Positions 36,405-46,058 are shown, counted from the first letter of the stretch. The stretch is DNA of 64,000 nucleotides from Verrucomicrobiota bacterium (GCA_019136135.1 JAGVUR010000209.1:1-64000); one strand, 5' to 3'. Numbers and translations: made by a program. The notes: generated from the letters alone by a model not told the origin.

Positions 36405-36450
36405 GGCGCCGCTCCATTTATGAAAAAATATTTGTCAAGAGAAAAGTAGA

Positions 36451-36479
36451 TTGTTCTTTTTGCAAAAAAGCGTTATGTT
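36451..36479 (+). promoter_or_regulatory. Putative promoter of the small coiled-coil gene
   Basis: TTGTTC (36451-36456) and TATGTT (36474-36479) are 17 bases apart, ending about 59 nt before the ATG at 36538. Confidence 0.5.
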
Positions 36480-36537
36480 TAAGTGCATTTCAAATTTTAG
36501 CGTCGGAACGACTATTATCCATTAGAGGAGTAAAAAA

Positions 36538-37236
36538 ATGAAACTTCGTAATTTTCTTATCTTGGGCTTGATGTTTTTCTGTGTTGGAACGAGTTTTTGC
36601 AATGATAACGACGACGACAAGCAGGGGTTCGGGATTGAATTGCCTGAAGCGAAACCCAAGCCGGCAGCGGCGAGCCTGGAAAGTTTCGAGAATAACAAAC
36701 GCTACGCAAAGCTGTTTGAATTGCGCGCGGAGGTCATCGAGCTTTTCAAGGAACGCGAGGCGCTGAACGACCTTGCCGATCCCAGGGAAGTCAAAAGAGC
36801 AAAACGTAAGCTGGAGCAAGTGGAACAAAAACTCTATAGGGCAAAGCAAAAATTCTACAGGGAAGCCCAAAGAATCCGGGACCCCTGGACCAAGGATTTC
36901 GAAAAGGTTGACAAAATCTATCAAGACCTGATGGACAAATCCGCCAAGGCGGCAGAACAGGGAAATGATGCGAGATCGACGAAGTTCGCACAAGAAGCGG
37001 ACAAGCATACCGGAAAGCGCGAAAGTTTGCAAAGAAACATAGACCTGATCAACTATTTCCTATTCTTCGATGAATACGAAAAAACAGAGATTAAAGAAGT
37101 GGGCAAGAAACCCGAAGAGGGAAAAGTCGTCGAAATGAAAAAAGATAAAATTGAAGACAAAGACGGCGAGAAGCAGCAGGAGAAAAAAGCCAGGAGGCAA
37201 AAGACGAAGAAGTCTAAGAAGGCAGATCAGGATTGA
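36538..37236 (+). CDS. Secreted, highly charged coiled-coil protein
   Basis: 232 aa, ATG behind AGAGGAG. Signal peptide 1-20 (ends SFC-N), a short acidic linker, an alpha-helical coiled-coil body (about 40-165) and a Lys/Glu/Asp tail (about 185-232). The Cys at the end of the leader (GTSFC) could be a lipobox-like acylation site, but the preceding residues fit poorly. No family recognised. Stands alone between the ABC exporter and a terminator. Confidence 0.75.
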   Translation: MKLRNFLILGLMFFCVGTSFCNDNDDDKQGFGIELPEAKPKPAAASLESFENNKRYAKLFELRAEVIELFKEREALNDLADPREVKRAKRKLEQVEQKLYRAKQKFYREAQRIRDPWTKDFEKVDKIYQDLMDKSAKAAEQGNDARSTKFAQEADKHTGKRESLQRNIDLINYFLFFDEYEKTEIKEVGKKPEEGKVVEMKKDKIEDKDGEKQQEKKARRQKTKKSKKADQD

Positions 37237-37272
37237 GGCTTTTTCCCTCAGCACGATTAAAATAATTTCAGT

Positions 37273-37309
37273 ACTCAGATGGCAAATGGCTTGCCATCTG
37301 AGTTTTTTT
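37273..37309 (+). terminator. Rho-independent terminator
   Basis: A perfect 13-bp stem ACTCAGATGGCAA / TTGCCATCTGAGT with a 5-base loop, followed by seven T. It ends the transcript of the coiled-coil gene. Confidence 0.92.
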
Positions 37310-37332
37310 GTCCGCAGACCTTGGGAAAAGCA

Positions 37333-37625
37333 AGTGGGCACCCGGGGTGCTCGTACTCAGACGATGCCATCAGCCTAGCGGCTAAAAATGACGCATCCCT
37401 AGTCGGACAAGTCGGACAAGTCGGACAAGTCGGACAAGTCGGACAAGTCGGACAAGTCGGACAAGTCGGACAAGTCGGACAAGTCGGACAAGTCGGACAA
37501 GTCGGAGACAAGTCGGACAAGTCGGACAAGTCGGACAAGTCGGACAAGTCGGACAAGTCGGACGGCACCCTGGGTAGTGTTTGGGGCACCTTGGGTGGTG
37601 TTGTGGCACCTTGGGTGGGTCCTTC
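37333..37625. repeat. Dispersed element with expanded 9-bp minisatellite
   Basis: Starts with the GGGCACCCGGGGTGCTCGTA motif seen at 7387 and 7650, then a stretch matching 7555-7590, then the array at 37402-37563 of (GTCGGACAA)n: eleven perfect units, one unit with an inserted GA, five more perfect units and a partial one. It closes with three CACC(T/C)TGGGTGGT-type cores as in the 1-1.3 kb region. The 9-bp period keeps frames open on both strands; none is a gene. Confidence 0.93.
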
Positions 37626-37666
37626 TACGCGCTTTGCGCTACGGCGGGTAGGGTTGGACGGGTCAT

Positions 37667-37701
37667 TCCGCATTCATAATTCATAATTCGTAATTCATAA
37701 T
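37667..37701. repeat. ATGAATT simple repeat
   Basis: CATTCATAATTCATAATTCG-type sequence. The same short motif, in the other orientation, is at 24357-24390 and 46028-46048. It is always between genes and next to other repeats. Confidence 0.7.
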
Positions 37702-37727
37702 AGGGCTTAGCTTTTCGTGTGCGGAAA

Positions 37728-40700
37728 CTACTTGATGATAGTCACAAAGAATGTTCCAGAGGGCAGGGGACGTTCCCAGGCGACACGAAGGTCGGGAGTC
37801 ATTTCAAATAAGTTGACCTGCTGATCAGTATGCAGGAAAACCGTGTTGCCGTTGGGTAGGCGATGGGGACAGGATGGACGCAAGCGCTTCAGTTCGGGCA
37901 AGTCGCGGCGAGTGTTCACAAACCATATCGATTTGCCATTGCGAGTGTACTCGACAAGAGAACGGGAACCGGAAACAAGAATATTGCCGTTCGATGTGCC
38001 CGCGATAAAAAGAGGCATCGTCGATACGCTAAACTCTTGCAGCAGTTCGCCAGTCAAGGCAAACTCGAAGATTTTTGATTCTGCTAGATAGGTGACCAAT
38101 AGCTTTTCATCGGGAGACAGATTGCATGTGGCAAGCGGGCGAGTCAGTGACAAGGTCGATTCTCGCTCGACCTTTCCTGCGTCATCCAGTTGAACCAAGG
38201 TTCCATTGCTTTGAACCAAGAGGATTGAGCCGGATTTCAAGGCAAGGGCAGATGTGACAGGATTTTGGGTGCGGTATCGCCATTTGAGTTGCTGGTTGGG
38301 ACCTACAAGCATTGCACCATCCTTCAAGCCAATTAACACGCAGCCACTTGGATGCTTGGTGGCAGAAAATGCACCCTCGGTCGTAAAACTCCAACAAATC
38401 TCGCCGCTTTCCGTATGTTCTTCGATCGTATTCCGGGCATTTTCAATTGCTCGAATACTTAGGAATCGATGGGGACCATAGTCGTTTTCATGCCAGAAAT
38501 GGCGCTTGAGCGGTCTTCCACGACCCTCTATGCCCTGTGGGTTGGCGGGATCCACGTCCAGGTCGGGCCAGATCACATCGCCAAGCAATTGTTCGCTTTC
38601 CCGATAAAAGGCTCCCAGGCGCAAGGAGTTGCAATCTTGCCACAAGGTGAGCCAATGGCGTTCCTCGTCAGTCAAGCGTGGTCGATGGTCGTCGTCGTTC
38701 ATCAGCTTTGTCAACGAGCTTGCCTTTGCGCCAAATCGTTCGGGGATGGTACGTGCGCCACCGTGGGTGCCGCAGTAATCGCCGAGCATCGTGCCGAGCA
38801 TCCCTCCAGAAAACCAGAAAGCGGCGTCCTTGAGTCCCTCGTAATTGGATTTGCCGTCCTTCATCCAAGGATGGTTGCAATCCCGGCAGGCTTTGTCGAT
38901 AATCGGACGAATTTGCCTATGATAGAAGATCGGCTCGATCTTGTCTCCGAGTTCGATTTTCAGTTTTGAAGGTTCGCGTTGCAGCGCCATTGGTCGTGGT
39001 CCGACCTTGGGCACCCGTCTTCGTGGTTCGTGGCATCCGATACATCGTAGCTGTTCGCCGGGGAAGACAAACGCCACGGAACGCATCGATTGAATCGCCT
39101 CGAACTTCTCGTTCAAGACCTGGAAAATCAGTTCCTTGCCGACTGGTGCCTCGAAATACACGCTCCCGTCATCCTCGACGGGCACGATTCCCAAGGGGAT
39201 CCTGGGTGTGCTTTCCCGCTCGAATCCAGCCATCGGGACGCCCATGATGTGATTCGTCTTCAAGACGTTCTGAATCACGCGCAGCCACTTGATCTTCGTG
39301 CCTTCGGGAAACGGCTGATCCGTATCATAGACATTCATCACGGAAATGGTCGCCTTGGGGGCGTCTTTCGAAGCCCGCTCGCCTTGCCAGGTACGATCTG
39401 GAAGCACGGGAGGAGTTGGACGAGGTTGCAAGGGGATTGGATCGATCAAACGGAAGCACTCCTTGGGATTGTCGGCGGTCTCGCGCAAGGCGCAGATCAG
39501 TTCCTCGTTGCCAAAGCGATCCAGCGCGACCAGATCCTCCCAGCAGTTCGCCAGGTACAAGTCCTCGCTCAAGGGCCAAGGCGTTCCGTATTTGTAGTGT
39601 GTCCTGTTTGGCATCTCGGTTTCCGGGTACGGCTCGTATGGCGTCAAGCGTCGAATCTGGCTGTGATGTGCGTCGTCTTCGACATTCAGATCCAGGATGC
39701 ATAGGGCACCATAGCATTGTCCGTGGTGTGGCGCAGCCGTGAAGATCAGCTTGCGTGAGCCTGGGATTGCCCGGATTCCAAGTTCGACGATCGGCGTGCC
39801 CCAACGAGTGCCCAATCCGCTGTAGGGGACTTTGGGGAATCGCTTGACGTAGTCTTCGCGATGCCCGGGTTCAGAATGCCAGGGGTAGGGGTAGTTTCCG
39901 TGGGGAGCGCGGGGATCCGTGCCATCGGGATTCGCAATCCAAAATCGACCGCCCAGGCAATTTTCACGATCGACGTAGTCCCAGCGGGCATAGACAATCT
40001 GACCATCGTGATTCACGGAGGGATTCCATTCCGAAGTCTCGAAATAACTGGCGGGAACGATGTCGGAACCATCTGGTTTCATGGTGAACAAGGTGAAGTT
40101 GCGGACTCGCAAATGTTCGGCAAAGCAGCGGATGTACCCGCCGCGACGTTCGGAAATAAACGCCAATCGACCGTTTGGCAGCCAGCATGGATCAAAATCG
40201 TTGACCCTGCCATCCGTCAATTGGCAGAGTCCTGTTCCATCGGCATTGACTACAAACAAATGAAAGCAGGTTTCGTATCCAAAGACGTTCTTCGCATGTT
40301 GCTTGTTGTTTGTCCAGGCAAACGCAATTCGCTTGCCATCAAAGGACAAGTCAGGCGTGCAAAATGCGCCTCCGACCAGGGATTTTCCTTGGTATCGACC
40401 ATTTTCGACTACGCTTTTGCCTAGGATGTCCGTGACTTTCGGCGTGCCTTTTCTCCAATTGGAAATACGATACAAGCCACCTCCGGGGACGGCGTTGTAG
40501 CCGAAATACTGACAGGCGAAGTGTCCGCCAACGTCGTCGCTTGTCCAAGTCCTTGAACGGATGGAACCCTCTTGCGTTCCGCGTGAAACGCACAGCAGAT
40601 CTCCGACTTCGGCGAGCTGGCGATTGGCGAGGACCAATTCTCGGCGCAATGCGCAAATCGCATAAAATGCGCCTGGGCTTTCGCCGATTTTCGCCAGCGC

Positions 40701-41804
40701 ATTTTTCAGGGTGGCGGTCGTTTGGCTGAATCGGTTCGTCACTTGGGCATCGAGCAATCCATTGGAGTCCAGGTATTTTAGGAGTGCTTCGACTCGTCGC
40801 ATTGCGGTGCCTGCGGGACCTGTGTCGTCTTTCCAAATCAATGCTTGGCGATCGAAGACTTGTTCTTGGAGGGATTGCAGCCATTGTGTGTCTTGCAGCT
40901 TCTTGTCAATGCGCCGTTCTTTATCGTAGTCGAGCTTGCCGTAGTTTTCGAACTGTTTTCGCCAATGTTCCCAGACGACGTCCCGTGCGTTTAGTTCGGG
41001 CAATGTTTCTGGTTTGATTCCGGCCGTTGCCAGCCAGTTTTTGGCTGCTTGCCTTAGGGATGATGTTTCGCGCAAGGGTTCCAAGGGCTTCCAGTCCATG
41101 GTGTCGCCCAATTGCGATTCGAGTTTGACCACGCCTGGGATGTTGCCTTTGGAGGCGTATTCCTTCTGGTCTTTTTCAGCGAAGTCCCAATGGGCGAAGT
41201 CGCCTTTCATGGTTTCCGTGGGCAGGCATACAGCATTGGCGAGCTTGAATTCGCGGATTGTTCCCTCGCTGTTGAACCGGTGTCCGAGCACATTGCCGAT
41301 CAGCAAATCTTCCTGAGGCGGCGCCCCTGTCTTTTCCGGCAAGCGCTGGAGCTTGACGTCGGCGACTGGCGTTCCATCGACGAATAATCTTGCCCGAGTT
41401 CGTTCCAGTATAAAGGTCACGTGATGAAACTTGGAATCATTCAAATTGAACGAGCTGTGGACATGATTCGGGTTGAAGCCGGGAATGTAGGCGGTCAACA
41501 GTCCTGTCTGGGGCATCGTGAAAACTTCCCAATGCCAGGAGCTGCTCTTTTGATGGCTGGCGAACAGGATCGAATAGCCGCTATTCGGTTCCATTTTCAC
41601 GACGGCGTCAAGCGTCAGGGGAAACGAGCTATGATAGGCTGCCCAACGTAATCGCCCTGTGTCCTGATCCAAGGCGAGACCCTCGAAGCCATCAGCGTGA
41701 ATTGAGGACACAAAAAGCACCACCAGCAACCACAGCAACGAGGCGGAAAATCGACCAATTATACGAGAATCATGCCCCATGAACTGTGTTGCTTGGTGCA
41801 TCAT
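37728..41804 (-). CDS. HzsA-like secreted multidomain protein (LamG, PD40, c-type haem motif)
   Basis: 1358 aa. Signal peptide or anchor (about 20-37, ends HADG). Residues 40-200 are a LamG-like jelly-roll; 230-430 helical; 430-830 a PD40/TolB-like propeller region (FAWTNNKQH, FDPCWLPNGRLAFISERRGG, IVYARWDYVDRE). Then comes the hydrazine-synthase-alpha-like part with a canonical haem motif C921-I-G-C924-H925 and a second, degenerate C973-R-D-C976-N-H. The C-terminal 300 residues form another propeller. Similar proteins are abundant in planctomycetes and Lentisphaerae and are not hydrazine synthases, since they lack the partner subunits. It starts 16 nt after the heparinase gene, so the pair is an operon; a role in polysaccharide use is possible. 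Confidence 0.82.
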   Translation of the reverse strand: MMHQATQFMGHDSRIIGRFSASLLWLLVVLFVSSIHADGFEGLALDQDTGRLRWAAYHSSFPLTLDAVVKMEPNSGYSILFASHQKSSSWHWEVFTMPQTGLLTAYIPGFNPNHVHSSFNLNDSKFHHVTFILERTRARLFVDGTPVADVKLQRLPEKTGAPPQEDLLIGNVLGHRFNSEGTIREFKLANAVCLPTETMKGDFAHWDFAEKDQKEYASKGNIPGVVKLESQLGDTMDWKPLEPLRETSSLRQAAKNWLATAGIKPETLPELNARDVVWEHWRKQFENYGKLDYDKERRIDKKLQDTQWLQSLQEQVFDRQALIWKDDTGPAGTAMRRVEALLKYLDSNGLLDAQVTNRFSQTTATLKNALAKIGESPGAFYAICALRRELVLANRQLAEVGDLLCVSRGTQEGSIRSRTWTSDDVGGHFACQYFGYNAVPGGGLYRISNWRKGTPKVTDILGKSVVENGRYQGKSLVGGAFCTPDLSFDGKRIAFAWTNNKQHAKNVFGYETCFHLFVVNADGTGLCQLTDGRVNDFDPCWLPNGRLAFISERRGGYIRCFAEHLRVRNFTLFTMKPDGSDIVPASYFETSEWNPSVNHDGQIVYARWDYVDRENCLGGRFWIANPDGTDPRAPHGNYPYPWHSEPGHREDYVKRFPKVPYSGLGTRWGTPIVELGIRAIPGSRKLIFTAAPHHGQCYGALCILDLNVEDDAHHSQIRRLTPYEPYPETEMPNRTHYKYGTPWPLSEDLYLANCWEDLVALDRFGNEELICALRETADNPKECFRLIDPIPLQPRPTPPVLPDRTWQGERASKDAPKATISVMNVYDTDQPFPEGTKIKWLRVIQNVLKTNHIMGVPMAGFERESTPRIPLGIVPVEDDGSVYFEAPVGKELIFQVLNEKFEAIQSMRSVAFVFPGEQLRCIGCHEPRRRVPKVGPRPMALQREPSKLKIELGDKIEPIFYHRQIRPIIDKACRDCNHPWMKDGKSNYEGLKDAAFWFSGGMLGTMLGDYCGTHGGARTIPERFGAKASSLTKLMNDDDHRPRLTDEERHWLTLWQDCNSLRLGAFYRESEQLLGDVIWPDLDVDPANPQGIEGRGRPLKRHFWHENDYGPHRFLSIRAIENARNTIEEHTESGEICWSFTTEGAFSATKHPSGCVLIGLKDGAMLVGPNQQLKWRYRTQNPVTSALALKSGSILLVQSNGTLVQLDDAGKVERESTLSLTRPLATCNLSPDEKLLVTYLAESKIFEFALTGELLQEFSVSTMPLFIAGTSNGNILVSGSRSLVEYTRNGKSIWFVNTRRDLPELKRLRPSCPHRLPNGNTVFLHTDQQVNLFEMTPDLRVAWERPLPSGTFFVTIIK

Positions 41805-41819
41805 TGTTCGGTTCCCCCG

Positions 41820-44800
41820 TCACTTGTCAACGTCCTGGAATTCCAGCTTCCGATAGGGCGAAGCCTGCCCCGTCAACGGGAAGCGGACGACTTGGCGACC
41901 AGTTGACCATGTGACCGCAACCCCAGGCACGTCGCCGTCAAGGCGTTCGACCGACAAGGGCAACGGGGCGTTGGCATCGGCGCGAGGCACAATCACCATC
42001 AGGAAGCCTGGATTCTTTACTCCGTGAGCCGTGTGCATGATCTTCGGATGAGAACCACTTTGGCTGGTCACGTACCATTCCATCGTTGTATCGCCAGGCA
42101 CGCTCCTTCCGACTGGATAGACAGAAATGCTTGCGGGGGAGTCAATCCCTGGATTGAATGCCTCGAGCAGGAACGGCGTTTCGCCCATGACGGCTTCCTC
42201 TGCTGTGTAGTAGATCGCACCAGCAGGCTCGGCGGTTGGAATCAGGGGATCTTCAACGCCGTAGGGCAACAGCATCAACTTCGCCAATGCGGCCTGGGGT
42301 TCGCGTCCGCGCAGCTCGACCGCAAAGGATTCGCCGGCCTTCAATGTAAATTTGCGGGGCATTGCTTCGCCACGCTCCTTGACGGCGCTCCATGTCAACG
42401 TGTTGGTTGCCGCAATGTCCCAGGCATCGATTCGATCGGCTCCGATCGCCAGCGAGAAGCTGTCTGACTTGTGGCTCACCGGTCCGCATGCGGCGGTCAA
42501 CCCGAACAGCTTGTACTCGCCATCGGCGGGGACTGTGAACGTAAAGGTTGCCTTGGCGCTGGATTTTCCTGCCGCAGTGGTCAAGACCTTCGTCCTTCTC
42601 GTGGAGACGGAGCCGATCCACTGCTTTGGATTGCTGTAGTCAACTTCGAGGTAGGTTGGATAATGCCACTGCCATGTGAAATCGTGATTTTCATCATCGT
42701 TCTTCTCGATATCATCAAAGAGTACCAGATATGGCGGGATGTTCTTTTGGTCTCCGCGAACGAACACGAATTGGCGTTCCGCACGTTTGATGTTTCGTCC
42801 TGTAGGTCTTCGTATCCATTGTGCGAAGTCGAAGTTCCAGGCGTCTATTGCGTCAACCCGAACCCAGTCGAAATCAGCGGCATGCCGATATCCTGTGATG
42901 CTTCCGCTGCTGTTGTTGTGCCATCGGCACGGTTGTCCGAGTCCGTCAACGAGCACGACGTTGTGGGCGTAGGCGCTTCCGCTCTTCATCGGGTCTCCGT
43001 CGTTTCCGTATCCGCTGTCGATGAAGAAATCGAGTCCGTGCGCCCTGAACGTGAATGTGCCCTTGTCTGCCTGGTCGTGTCCTGCCGCGTGCGGCCCTGC
43101 CTCCACGGCCAGGTGGAAGCCGTTTTTCCCGTAGCCATTGGCTCTTGAGACTGCGAGTCCCCTGCCGCGGAAGAGCATTCCGTCAGGGAGTAGGGCGGCG
43201 GGGTCTTCGACGGCTGGGAAGTCCTGGTGGAAGAGCGTGTATGCCAGGGAGACATGTGCGGAGAATTCCGATGCGTGGTTAGGGGTTGCCCCATGGTTCC
43301 ACGCCCAGCTCATCAGCCCCGCCAATGCGCCGTAGCTCAGCCTGCGGTCGCCTGGTCGTTCGGAGAAGTGCTGTATGTAGTCCAAGCCCTTGTCCATGTT
43401 TGCCGGGTTTGGCAGGCGTTCACCGTCTTTCATCGGGTCGTCCTTTGCGAGTTCCGCGAGCCGTCCCAGCACGTAGCTATATACTTGGCATCCTGGCACG
43501 CTTCCGTGTCCGCAGTCTGACAAATTGTTCCATTCCGGCCTGTTCGGCAGCAATTCCGAAACCAGCCAAGGTGCGATCAGTTGGAGGTTGGTATCGATGA
43601 GCAAGTCGCCGCGTCCTTGTTGGCGCAATACCTCCATGAATTCGACTCCTGCCCCGATTCCATAGACAATGTATGATGGTCCTTCGTGGCCGCATCCATC
43701 AAAATCAACGCCAAGTGTCAGGTAGTCGCGCAGGTGCCTGCGGAAGGTGACCAGCATCGCTTCCTCGGGGAGGTTTGTTTCGCCCTCCAGTGCCAGGATG
43801 CCCAATCCGGCGCAACTCACCAGTCCCGGATCCCAGTTCCAGACTCGATGCAGGGGATGGCGACCCCAACTATGAATCTGGCTCTTGTCGTAGATGTCCT
43901 GCACAAAGCCAAGCAGCGTTACCGCCACGTCCCGCCGTTCTTCTTCCGTCATGAAATGCCACAGCCAGTCGTAGCCGAATGCCAAGGCGCGGACATAGAA
44001 TGTGCGCGTGTAGTAGAAGCCAAGGTCGATCTCAGGGGTTGTCACATCCAAGGATCGCGCCATGTTCACCAGCCCTTTCGCGGCATGGCGGCTAAAGCGC
44101 TCGTCGCCGGTCAGCAAGCCGACTGCCGCCAGGGTTTCGATCGGGCGAACCGAAGGCGTCAATGCCCCTTCGAAACTAGCACGTTTCTTGTGGGGGGTCA
44201 GCTCTTCCGCAGCGGAGAACCCCAAGACTCTGCCGAAGGGATTGTCGGCATTGAAGCTTTTCAACTGGCTTTCGGCTTGCCGTATCAGGTTTTCGTAGCA
44301 GGCTTGTGCATTTCCACCGGCATTTGCCTTCTTGCGCAACCGCTCCAGGTTTTCGCCATTCAGCAACAATCGTGGATGTGACGAACCGTCAATCGAACGC
44401 TTCAATTGCTGGCCGGCCATCTTGCGGAGGATCGATTTGATGAACTGTTCTGACGTTCCTTGCTCGATCAGGCTTAATTGGTCAAATTCCATTTCAACGA
44501 TGTCGTCAAACAATCCTGCGACTGAGATTTCCAGCAGGTCATTGGTGGTTAGCATCGTCGTCGCAAAACGGGCACTTGCATTTCTGTTGGGTTCGAATTT
44601 AGCGAATGGCAGGTAGAATTCGACCCATTCCCCGTTTCCTGCCTGGAGGTCGCCAATGGTTTGCTTGTAATAATGTGACAATCCCTCTCCGCGAAGCAGT
44701 ATCAAGGCCTCGATGCGTCCTGCCTGCCGGCTGCGGTAGCGACCGTAGATTCCCGCGTATTTGCTGAAGTCATCGACTTGGGGGAAGCGGTGCTGGAACC

Positions 44801-44981
44801 AGCCGAAGCTGAATTCCTTGGTTGACATTGAGGCCTTTACGTGCCCAGGTCCCAGCAGTTCCAATGTCACGTTCACCTTCTTTCCCCAGACGTCCAGGCC
44901 TTCGTCGGGAACGGAAAAGGGAACACCAACGCAATATGACACCAGCGACAATACGACAAGAAGTGAAGTGAGTTTTGGCAT
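41820..44981 (-). CDS. Heparinase II/III family polysaccharide lyase, secreted
   Basis: 1053 aa. Signal peptide 1-19, N-terminal beta domain (about 25-165), an alpha/alpha toroid (about 190-580) with HRVWNWDPGL and GCGHEGPSYIVYG, which place candidate catalytic His, Glu and Tyr, then a beta-sandwich domain (about 620-880) with HAAGHDQADKGTFTFRAHG, the heparinase II/III signature, and a C-terminal beta region. Longer than typical lyases (about 700 aa) because of the extra N- and C-terminal modules. Substrates of the family are heparan, alginate or ulvan-type uronic-acid polymers; which one is not visible. Confidence 0.88.
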   Translation of the reverse strand: MPKLTSLLVVLSLVSYCVGVPFSVPDEGLDVWGKKVNVTLELLGPGHVKASMSTKEFSFGWFQHRFPQVDDFSKYAGIYGRYRSRQAGRIEALILLRGEGLSHYYKQTIGDLQAGNGEWVEFYLPFAKFEPNRNASARFATTMLTTNDLLEISVAGLFDDIVEMEFDQLSLIEQGTSEQFIKSILRKMAGQQLKRSIDGSSHPRLLLNGENLERLRKKANAGGNAQACYENLIRQAESQLKSFNADNPFGRVLGFSAAEELTPHKKRASFEGALTPSVRPIETLAAVGLLTGDERFSRHAAKGLVNMARSLDVTTPEIDLGFYYTRTFYVRALAFGYDWLWHFMTEEERRDVAVTLLGFVQDIYDKSQIHSWGRHPLHRVWNWDPGLVSCAGLGILALEGETNLPEEAMLVTFRRHLRDYLTLGVDFDGCGHEGPSYIVYGIGAGVEFMEVLRQQGRGDLLIDTNLQLIAPWLVSELLPNRPEWNNLSDCGHGSVPGCQVYSYVLGRLAELAKDDPMKDGERLPNPANMDKGLDYIQHFSERPGDRRLSYGALAGLMSWAWNHGATPNHASEFSAHVSLAYTLFHQDFPAVEDPAALLPDGMLFRGRGLAVSRANGYGKNGFHLAVEAGPHAAGHDQADKGTFTFRAHGLDFFIDSGYGNDGDPMKSGSAYAHNVVLVDGLGQPCRWHNNSSGSITGYRHAADFDWVRVDAIDAWNFDFAQWIRRPTGRNIKRAERQFVFVRGDQKNIPPYLVLFDDIEKNDDENHDFTWQWHYPTYLEVDYSNPKQWIGSVSTRRTKVLTTAAGKSSAKATFTFTVPADGEYKLFGLTAACGPVSHKSDSFSLAIGADRIDAWDIAATNTLTWSAVKERGEAMPRKFTLKAGESFAVELRGREPQAALAKLMLLPYGVEDPLIPTAEPAGAIYYTAEEAVMGETPFLLEAFNPGIDSPASISVYPVGRSVPGDTTMEWYVTSQSGSHPKIMHTAHGVKNPGFLMVIVPRADANAPLPLSVERLDGDVPGVAVTWSTGRQVVRFPLTGQASPYRKLEFQDVDK

Positions 44982-45032
44982 GGCTAGATGATTTTGTGTT
45001 GAAAAGGTGAGTTAGATACGAGGAGGGAAACA

Positions 45033-45049
45033 ATGACAAGCAATGTCAT
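45033..45049. promoter_or_regulatory. Operator-like inverted repeat
   Basis: ATGACA-agcaa-TGTCAT is a perfect 6-bp inverted repeat about 55 bases before the start of the heparinase gene. Size and spacing suit a dimeric regulator. The remaining 400 bases between the heparinase and ThuA genes (44982-45380) show no gene. Confidence 0.35.
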
Positions 45050-45380
45050 AATCTACTCAACAAAGTGTTTTCCTACAAATTCAATATCCTGAAAAACAGC
45101 GTCTGCAACAGAACTGCAAACGGATTTAGCTGACTCGAAACGGCAAAGTCCTGCTCGATACACCAACCTGGATAATTAGCTCCGTTGGCATACACACAAC
45201 AAATTCCCAAGGCAGAATTATAAAGGCATGTCACATGGCATTTGAGTACGAAACCGACGATTTTTTGCAATGTTGTCAAGTCATGTTGCCAATTCGACTT
45301 TCTGGTTGCATAGTATTGTCCAATCAACAAAATAATGATTGAAGAATTGGGTTTTGAGAGTTTAACATCAAGGAAATGCC

Positions 45381-46028
45381 ATGAAGAACTGCATCATTTT
45401 TAGGGGCGGATGGGATGGGCACCAGCCGGTCGAGACTTCGGAACTCGTCGCTAAGGCATTGAGGGAAAGGGGATTCAAGGTCGATGTCTTCGATGATCAG
45501 AAAGCACTTGAAGAAGGTTCGCTGGAGCAAAAGTACGACCTGATCATTCCCGTCTGGACAATGGGGGTGATTTCGGGGCGGGCTGAACGGGCAATCCTGG
45601 AAGCGGTCAAGCGAGGAGTCGGAATCGGTGGATGGCATGGCGGCATGTGCGATGCGTTCAGAAACAATACCGAATACCAATTCATGACGGGAGGGCAATG
45701 GGTCGCACACCCAGGTAACACCATCGACTATATGGTCAACATCATCGACCATGACGACCCAATCACCAAAGGCATCGAAGACTTCAAGGTGCATAGCGAA
45801 CAGTACTACATGCACACGGATCCCTCGAATAAAGTCCTGGCAACGACGACGTTCAGTGGCGAGCACGCAGCATGGATTGACGGCACCGTCATGCCGGTAG
45901 TCTGGACACGGCGCTACGGAGAGGGAAAAGTCTTCTACTCGTCGCTGGGACATGGCGTCGAAGACTTCCTTTCCACGCCTCAAATCCTTGAAATCACGTT
46001 GCGGGGGCTTGCCTGGGCCGCTAGGTGA
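45381..46028 (+). CDS. ThuA-like domain protein
   Basis: 215 aa, ATG behind AAGGAA. A class I glutamine-amidotransferase-like fold with IFRGGWDGHQP, YDLIIPVWTMGVIS, GIGGWHGGMCDAF, VHSEQYYMHTD and PVVWTRRYGEGKVFYSSLGH, the conserved ThuA pattern. The nucleophile Cys of true amidotransferases is not positioned as in GATases. ThuA proteins act in trehalose or other sugar catabolism as probable keto-sugar enzymes. Followed directly by the second MITE copy. Confidence 0.93.
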   Translation: MKNCIIFRGGWDGHQPVETSELVAKALRERGFKVDVFDDQKALEEGSLEQKYDLIIPVWTMGVISGRAERAILEAVKRGVGIGGWHGGMCDAFRNNTEYQFMTGGQWVAHPGNTIDYMVNIIDHDDPITKGIEDFKVHSEQYYMHTDPSNKVLATTTFSGEHAAWIDGTVMPVVWTRRYGEGKVFYSSLGHGVEDFLSTPQILEITLRGLAWAAR

Positions 46029-46058
46029 ATGCTGAATTATGAATGCTAAATACTTAAT

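Noticed and set aside
37402-37563. Possible CRISPR array
   Set aside because: The unit is only 9 bp with no spacers, and no cas genes are near. The 52/42-bp array at 1 kb also lacks unique spacers of constant length.
37275-37686. Open frames giving GQV/SDK or CPT/LSD tripeptide repeats
   Set aside because: Produced by the 9-bp period of the minisatellite, which leaves several frames open on both strands.
45073-45330. 85-codon minus frame between heparinase and ThuA genes
   Set aside because: No ribosome site, no recognisable motif, and composition like the surrounding AT-rich spacer.
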